Source of the DNA: Hyphochytrium catenoides | Taxonomy: Eukaryota > Sar > Hyphochytriomycetes > Hyphochytriales > Hyphochytriaceae | DNA length: 53,012 nt | NCBI GenBank assembly: GCA_900088475.1 | Contig: FLMG01001356.1 | Coordinates: 8,152-61,163 of the forward strand | Reading direction: 5' to 3' | Shown: positions 47,101 to 53,012 of the stretch, piece after piece | Layout of the letters: every line of letters begins with the position of its first letter | How positions within the stretch are numbered: the stretch's first letter is position 1 | Position numbers and translations under genes: made by a program | The notes under the pieces: model-generated | The model's database searches: none | Seen by the model: the letters and a program-made list of their open reading frames with translations, nothing else | What the model was told of the DNA's origin: nothing

Positions 47101-50100
47101 CAGATCTCCGTCAAGCTCCAGGAAGCCCTTTGCAAAACCAGCTGCAGTCATTTGAACGCGGCCTTCATCTGAAGTGTAAATCTGCACCCAGAGACGTGAC
47201 AGGTTAGGCTGATACACAAGAACGGTAGCAAGTCTCTTGGGACGCCCTTGGTTCATTATCTAACCCTCTACCTTGAGATCATGCCGGAAGGTGCTGTGAA
47301 GGCGTCGTAGTCCTTCCTGCAGGTTTAGGTTAAGGTCAAGGTCAGACTCATAGACTGGCAGAATTGAGGTCATCTACGTAAGTGCAGACTGCGATTACAG
47401 TTGTCCAGTATATATGAGAAGCCCGAGACTTCACTAAAAACTTGGCCAAGCAACTGTTGAACCCACAGTGGCGTCCTTCTCCCTAATACTCCTTTTTTCT
47501 ATAGCTGTGACCGAAGCGGAAGAAGAGTGCAGAATAGATTATGGCCCATAAGCCTCACCTCATCCCCTGGATAGAGAACTTTACGGAAATAGTGTCCAAG
47601 TTCTTCTGCTTGTTTCTTCCCGGCCTGGGTCAGATCACCTCCCCACTTGCAAATGAGAAGGACCTTTTTGGCCACCTTCCGCTCAACCGGAGCTCCTTCT
47701 ACTATTTCCGATACCACATCCCACTCCAGAGGTTTCAGCTGGACCTATATCAACAGAAAGAGCGCTGTTAGGTCATAGAAATTTGCTCTTCACTAATGCA
47801 TCTTTTTCCCGGTTCACAGGTTGTAACCCCTTTCAAAGGTAACTCATTCCTCTTCCCTCTCCTCAGATCCTAGGTGAACTTGCAACTTTCCGGATATTCA
47901 TACAAGCAGGTATCAGTTCGTGGTGACATACTCTTCAAGACGGGTTAGTCCTTTCCCCCTTTCCTCTCCCTCTTAATCCTTCCATGATATACCTTGCGGT
48001 TGATGCCTTGGAACTTCCAGCGACTGAGGACGCACATCATTTGATACAGTTTATCAAGTCGATCGCCACCATTCTTTTCCCATCTAAGCGAGACGAAGAC
48101 AGACATATTAGAAGTTCTGATGGATTAGAGGCTCTGGGAGAGATTCTCTCTGGCAAAAGAATGTAAACTGATCCGCTGGATAAAGTAGAAAGTTTTGGCA
48201 AGAAACTTACTCCTCTGTTTCGCCGGGTCTGTTCTCTGACACTCTATATTCCACCACCAGCTTCCGGGTTAGGTTCAACAGCTCCTGCAGCTGACTTACA
48301 GCCTTCATCTTCACTTCCTCAGTCTCATCATTGGACCCATGACGACGGTAAAAGGCCAAAAATTCGTGATGCCAAACCTACGATTGAAGTTTAAGTGGAC
48401 AAGCTATGCAAAAGTAGACACAATTGATTGACTCTTTCTGAGCTATAAGGGATCCCAAGGATATATCACTGAGAGACCATCAAAGTGAGTCATAGGCAGC
48501 GTGCATGTTATCATCTCTAAAAGACTTTCGGACCATTCGAAGGAATCCTCACAATAGTCAAGAGGTAATTCATTTAACGTGGCAGCACAGACAATTCCCA
48601 CCTTCATCTTCAGTTTCTGCTTTGGAGTTCTGTCTCCATGCCGAATGACTGCAATCACGCAGCGCAGTTCCTCATTCTTAACGTCCATTCCGCTCAGTTC
48701 CGCATCCTTGAAAGAATCATGGCCGTCCCGGCTGCTTTGTCGGGGGCTCGAAACAGGACTGGGGAAGAAGCATTGATTTGGGGATCCCCAGAGGAAGTTA
48801 GCCCTTTTGGCGTTCGATTACAGCGATCCGCAATATGGGATGGAAATGGAAGATAGCGTTGCACGAGCGAGGCGCAAGGGCTTCAGAATTTTAAGAGCGT
48901 GTGCACCACAAGGGTTGTCCATCATGCAAGTCTACAGGCTTCGATTCACTACCTGTCCTTATCACTCTTCCACGATGTTCTTGCAAGATGGTTCTCTTCC
49001 AACGTTCGTTGCCGGTGGAGCATCAGCCGCGTGTACACCAGCCGCTGTGGCGCTAGGTGTCTCAACATATGCTCGCGAAGAATGTTGGCGCAGTCTGAAG
49101 GGAGTTATATAGGCACGTATGAAGGCGGCCATTTGGAGTACAATAGAATTAGAAAGTCGGTAAGCCTCACAGTTGAGATCAAAGCATGAATGGACTGATA
49201 GATGATGCTTACCGTCGTAGTATTTCTTGGAGTTCTTCTCCAATCATCGGGTGGCAAGGAGGAGGAACACGGGATAGTTCGTGTCTTCATTAGGTACAGG
49301 AGTTGAGGGCTCAACGAGGGTGAAATTACCTTAACAAAGCTCCAACCATTGACGTCGCATACATAGGACTTTCCTCTGACCCTTAAAAGGTCAAATCCAC
49401 AGACCATTTGCTTGAAACCTAGCACAATCTGAGGGCGAGGACAGGAGTCGAGGTTAACGCCTCGCTTATTCTACTCTGCGCTTATTTCGGCCGACGCTCT
49501 TCCTACCTTTCGGGCAATCTCCTTCTCTTCAGCAGTCAGAATGACAGGATACCGAACTTCTTTGCCGTGCACGTCTCTCATGACCTGTAGCCATAAAAAC
49601 AACATGAGGAGGTTGCCCTTCTCTCAAGTAGCTCGGCACAACCTCGCAGGCCAGGAGGCCAGGAAGTAGCCATCGTAATAGGATAGATAGTTGATGCGAC
49701 CAACACTTATTCACCTTGCCATCCAATACCGGGGACTTTCTTGCCTCGGCGTGAGCATAGTCCTTGCCGACAGTGTACACCTACAAACGAGACAGCGTTT
49801 TTAGCCTGATTCGAGGGAGATTGAAGCTTGCCACATTTCCTTACTTTGACATCAGTTCCCTGCGTGTTGAGGAACTCCTCGTAGATGTAGGACCCTTCTC
49901 TCCTAACGTGACAGATGTCAGGGTAGAAATCGCTTGACTTGTCTCCGACCTTCCGAAAAAGGCGCTTCGACCCACCTCCAGCGCTTGTGGGATAATAGAT
50001 GTAGACCTGCACAGGAGCAAAAGCCATAAGTGTCTTCATCAGCTATTCCTATCAAGTTTCTGTCCCTCACCCCCAATCTGTCCAACTCTCTCTCGCTCTC

Positions 50101-51987
50101 TATTCCCTCTGTCGTCTCTCAGTCTCTCGGTCTCATGCGTCTGATGACGTGCATTGACTCCTCACATTATGATCTTCAGCGTCCAAAGGCTTTTCCACAA
50201 ATGGCTTGTCAATCTTGACGCCATTGACCTGGTTGAAGAACTATGACTCAGTGGACTAAAGAGGTTATGAGAGTGAAGGAATAATAGAGAGAAAGCGACC
50301 TAAAAATCGGGAACATGGCGTGGGTAAAGATTAGAGCTGAAGAGTCTAGGGAGGTCCGTACAATCACGTAGTTGTCGTGCTCCTCTAGCGAGCCTCCGGC
50401 CCCGTCACTTCTATCAAGTATACCGTGTCGTGGTACAGCAATACCAAGGTCTTGCAGCTTCTTGTACACTGCCTTACGATTCAGTACTATCCACTTAACA
50501 CGAGAAGGAGACAGCAGCCGCAGGACCACAAAGCTGAGTTAGCTCGAGTCGTTATGGATGGAAGGGTTGGAGCGATCATCCGGTACTGTTTGTGAGTAAA
50601 GAGGATCTATTCGCTCTCATACCTGGGTTTCCAGTTCGTTGAGCACCAAAGGCTTACGCAAGTAGACGTACTGCTGCGCCTAGGAAGAAGGCGATATAGG
50701 GTAGATGAAAGCAATGCGTGAGAGGGTCAGTGCAAGGTCACGCTATCCTCCTCCTGAACTCCGTAATACCATGTACCTTCTCTAAGGGAAAGTTTCCCGA
50801 ATGAAACGAGATGAGACAGTCGCATAGTGGCCACTCCTGCAAGACCGACAGTAGAGGTTAGAGAATAATAAGTAAACGTTGCGGTAGAGGGGTTCGGTGG
50901 AGAGAGGGGGATACGCGTCATCATAGGAATCTGGTGGCTCTGACCTCTACCGGCCTATCTAGTATCATTTCGTCTCCGAAGTCAATAATGTTGAACTCCT
51001 CTTTGGGAAGACGTTTCATGATCTCCTGCATCGGCTTTGACTGGGCCTGCATCCGCACAAAAGAGTGAAGATAAGCCGTTGAACAAGTGACGCCTCCAAA
51101 CGAAAAAGAAGGTACATTCAAGGAGTAGAAGATGGACGAACGAAGACGGCATCCGTCGCCAAGGATCAGCGAGGGGAGCGACTCAAAAGACAGGAGTGAA
51201 TCCAACATCGACTCTAAAACTGATATAGGATCTATCAACAATCGCGGGCTGACCTTCTTACTAAGTGCGCAGATTCCGAGGGTTATTCTGTCATGCGGGG
51301 GAACCTTGGTGTAGATCTCAAAGTCCATTCCATCTAGAGGAGGGACAGCCGATAGGGTGCCTAAAACCCGATAATGCAAAAGAGAAATGGGAGTTGGCTT
51401 AGTGACCGTGTTAGAACCATCGGGGAAAGGACCACATGAAGCTGAGCACTTAGATATCGATTTAGATACTTCAGAACAGGAAGAGAAGAACTCTGGGCGG
51501 GAACAAGCGGGAGTCGTACCAGCCAAACCATGGTGAGTGGGCGTCAGTTCTTCTGCTCGCCTGAGCAGGTACATTGAGCGCGTGCTCTCCATAGGTGATT
51601 GGAGGTTTGGCCTTTTGCTGTCGGTGCTGGAGCGCTCTCCCGTCGAACGATAGCGCCGCATCGGGCTGTCCATACGAGGCGCTGTGGTAAGGGCCAGAGC
51701 GGTAGCAGTGTAAGAAACAACACATATTTACATCGAACCAAGTTGCTATGTCTCGCCTAAGGAAAGAGCAACCGCGCACAGCAAGCGACAGCGGTTCAGT
51801 TATTCGTGCTCCAATGTTACTACTCACAAAGGACGCCAAAGGCCTCTGCGCCTAGGCTGAGATTTCTATCTGAAAAGTCCCTCGAGCGAAGTGAATGAGG
51901 AGGCTGCAGCCTGTGCGGTGCAGCTGTGGGGAGCGAGAGCTTGTCTCCAGTGGAAAGGGACACGTCTCCTGGTGGATCACCCTCCAT
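44110..51987 (-). CDS. PPIP5K: Vip1/PPIP5K inositol hexakisphosphate and diphosphoinositol-pentakisphosphate kinase
   Basis: ATG at 51987 ([14 protein letters not shown]) opens a Ser/Arg-rich N-terminus. Kinase domain (ATP-grasp): [135 protein letters not shown], and [20 protein letters not shown], where DVN is the metal-binding D-x-N. Phosphatase-like domain: [20 protein letters not shown] (about 48650), [64 protein letters not shown] (about 45080), [19 protein letters not shown], and [11 protein letters not shown]. The final exon ends RNPNH with TGA at 44110. It makes 1-diphosphoinositol pyrophosphates in the cytosol and, through the second domain, can remove them. Both catalytic signatures (DVNG, RHGDRTP, SESHMH) are intact. 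About 25 introns. Confidence 0.95.
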
Positions 51988-53012
51988 CGGACCTACAATA
52001 ACTGTCCGCAAAGGGCAGGCACTAGTTTGAAGAACAGATAAGAGACGCAGGTATCCCTTGTCGAGTAATGTCGGTGCCAGAGGTGCGAGGTATCTTTCTT
52101 CTCTCTTCCCCTGTGGTTCCCTCGCGTAATCGCGTGTCCTCAGAGCGAGGGAATCTTCAAAAACACTGCTCTGTCTCTCCTGTCTCTCCCCTCCGCTCCA
52201 TGTCTAGGCAGGTTGGAGCAGTCTGATGAGGGAGGAGGAGAATCATGGGGGCAGGAACAGGTATCTATCATCTCTTCACGGCCATCATTGGAACCGCCAT
52301 CTCCATAGCACCTCCTGTGCTTCGCCTCTCTGTCTCTCTCTCTCTCTCTGTCTCTGTCTCTCTCTCTCTCTCTGTCTCTGTCTCTCTCGCTCTCTTATTC
52401 TGTAGCTGTTTCTCTCTCTGTCTCTTTTTCCTGCTCCTTTACCCTTCGTGTGTCTCTCACCCCGCCTCTCTCTCTCTCTCTGTCTCTCTCATATTTTCAA
52501 GCTGTTTATCTCTGTCTCTCTCTCCCTCTCTTTTACCCTCGGTGTGTATCTCACTCTCTCTCTCTTCTCTCTCGCACACCCTCAACCCAAAACACTACAG
52601 TATGGCTTTTCTCCGTCATTCTCTCCCGCTGCGTTTATCTCTCCCTCTCTCTGTCTCTAACACCCTCACCCCTTTCTCTGCTGATACCCCGTAACCCCCA
52701 ACAATGTGTACAAAGTCACTTGAGTTCGAACATTGGTCTAACAACGACTACAGGCCAAACTGCGCTACTGTAGAACTACATGTAGGCGAGTCTTGAGGCT
52801 AAAGATATGCCCAGTAGCGGGGGGACGGAGTGATTGAAGTGCTGAATCATGATGATGCCTTTATATTTACTGACGCTATGCAGCAATGGATTCAGCAGAA
52901 GCATTGAAAACGAAAAACGTGTAAGCCGCACTGATTGAAATAGGATGTCGGACCGCACTTATCGCGCTCTGGCAAGCTGTCTCTCTGGCGAGCGTCTCTC
53001 TCTCTCTCTCTC
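51988..53012. other. upstream region of PPIP5K and (TC)n-rich window end
   Basis: TTGTAG directly before the PPIP5K start at 51987 may be the acceptor of a leader intron. No gene is recognised beyond it. 52320-52640 is dominated by interrupted (TC)n tracts, and the window stops inside another (from 52989). Confidence 0.5.
52320..52565. repeat. interrupted (TC)n microsatellites
   Basis: Runs of TCTC/TGTC from 52326 to 52396 and again at 52466-52490 and 52512-52565, all pyrimidine on the plus strand. Confidence 0.9.

Noticed and set aside
52245-52694. 149-codon plus frame rich in Leu/Ser/Val
   Set aside because: It is translated (TC)n repeat; no domain and no splice context.
52725-52745. GAGTTCGAACATTGG resembles a tRNA T-arm
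   Set aside because: No matching D-arm, anticodon arm or acceptor stem around it.

Overview
The window reads as nuclear DNA of a unicellular eukaryote with dense, short spliceosomal introns. Reading frames of recognisable eukaryotic genes are broken every 50-400 bases by GT...AG introns, mostly about 40-150 nt and some longer. There are no operons and no bacterial gene layout. A SAS-4/CPAP centriole protein implies centrioles, so a flagellated stage is likely. A two-RRM SR splicing factor resembles the RS31/RS40 type described from plants. Long TC/GA microsatellites lie in gaps and one intron. I cannot name the species; a flagellated algal protist such as a cryptophyte is a guess.

Layout: a cyclin (partial, minus, 19-1600); an AWS-SET lysine methyltransferase that appears to continue into Tudor-like and RRM domains (minus, 2033-4940); a beta-lactamase-fold serine hydrolase (minus, 6140-7911); a gene-poor stretch (7912-12119) holding a large imperfect inverted repeat built partly of a 27-bp minisatellite; an AGMO-like fatty acid hydroxylase (minus, 12120-13607); tRNA-dihydrouridine synthase DUS1 (minus, 14143-15477); a small unknown gene (minus, 15693-16204) head to head with the SF3b subunit PHF5A (plus, 16282-16812); Mediator subunit MED6 (minus, 16959-18010); SAS-4/CPAP (plus, 18989-23692) tail to tail with a kinesin (minus, 23972-29282); the SR protein (minus, 29840-32387); SDS22/PPP1R7 (plus, 33283-35110); two unknown genes, one with a frame break (minus, 35643-36293) and one four-TM plus PH domain (plus, 36577-37763); an SLC38-type amino acid transporter (plus, 39300-41587); an intronless azoreductase-like flavodoxin-fold enzyme (minus, 41780-42598); a repeat-rich gap; and a complete Vip1/PPIP5K inositol pyrophosphate kinase-phosphatase (minus, 44110-51987).

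The genes are mostly housekeeping and do not form one pathway: transcription (cyclin, MED6, SET enzyme), splicing (PHF5A, SR protein), centriole and microtubule motor (SAS-4, kinesin), signalling (SDS22, Vip1), lipid and redox enzymes, and tRNA modification. The least ordinary items are the tandemly duplicated intron in the cyclin, the SET-Tudor-RRM architecture, the fold-back element near 10.2-11.4 kb and the intronless azoreductase. Splice junctions were placed by eye from GT/AG sites and frame continuity, so internal exon borders are approximate.
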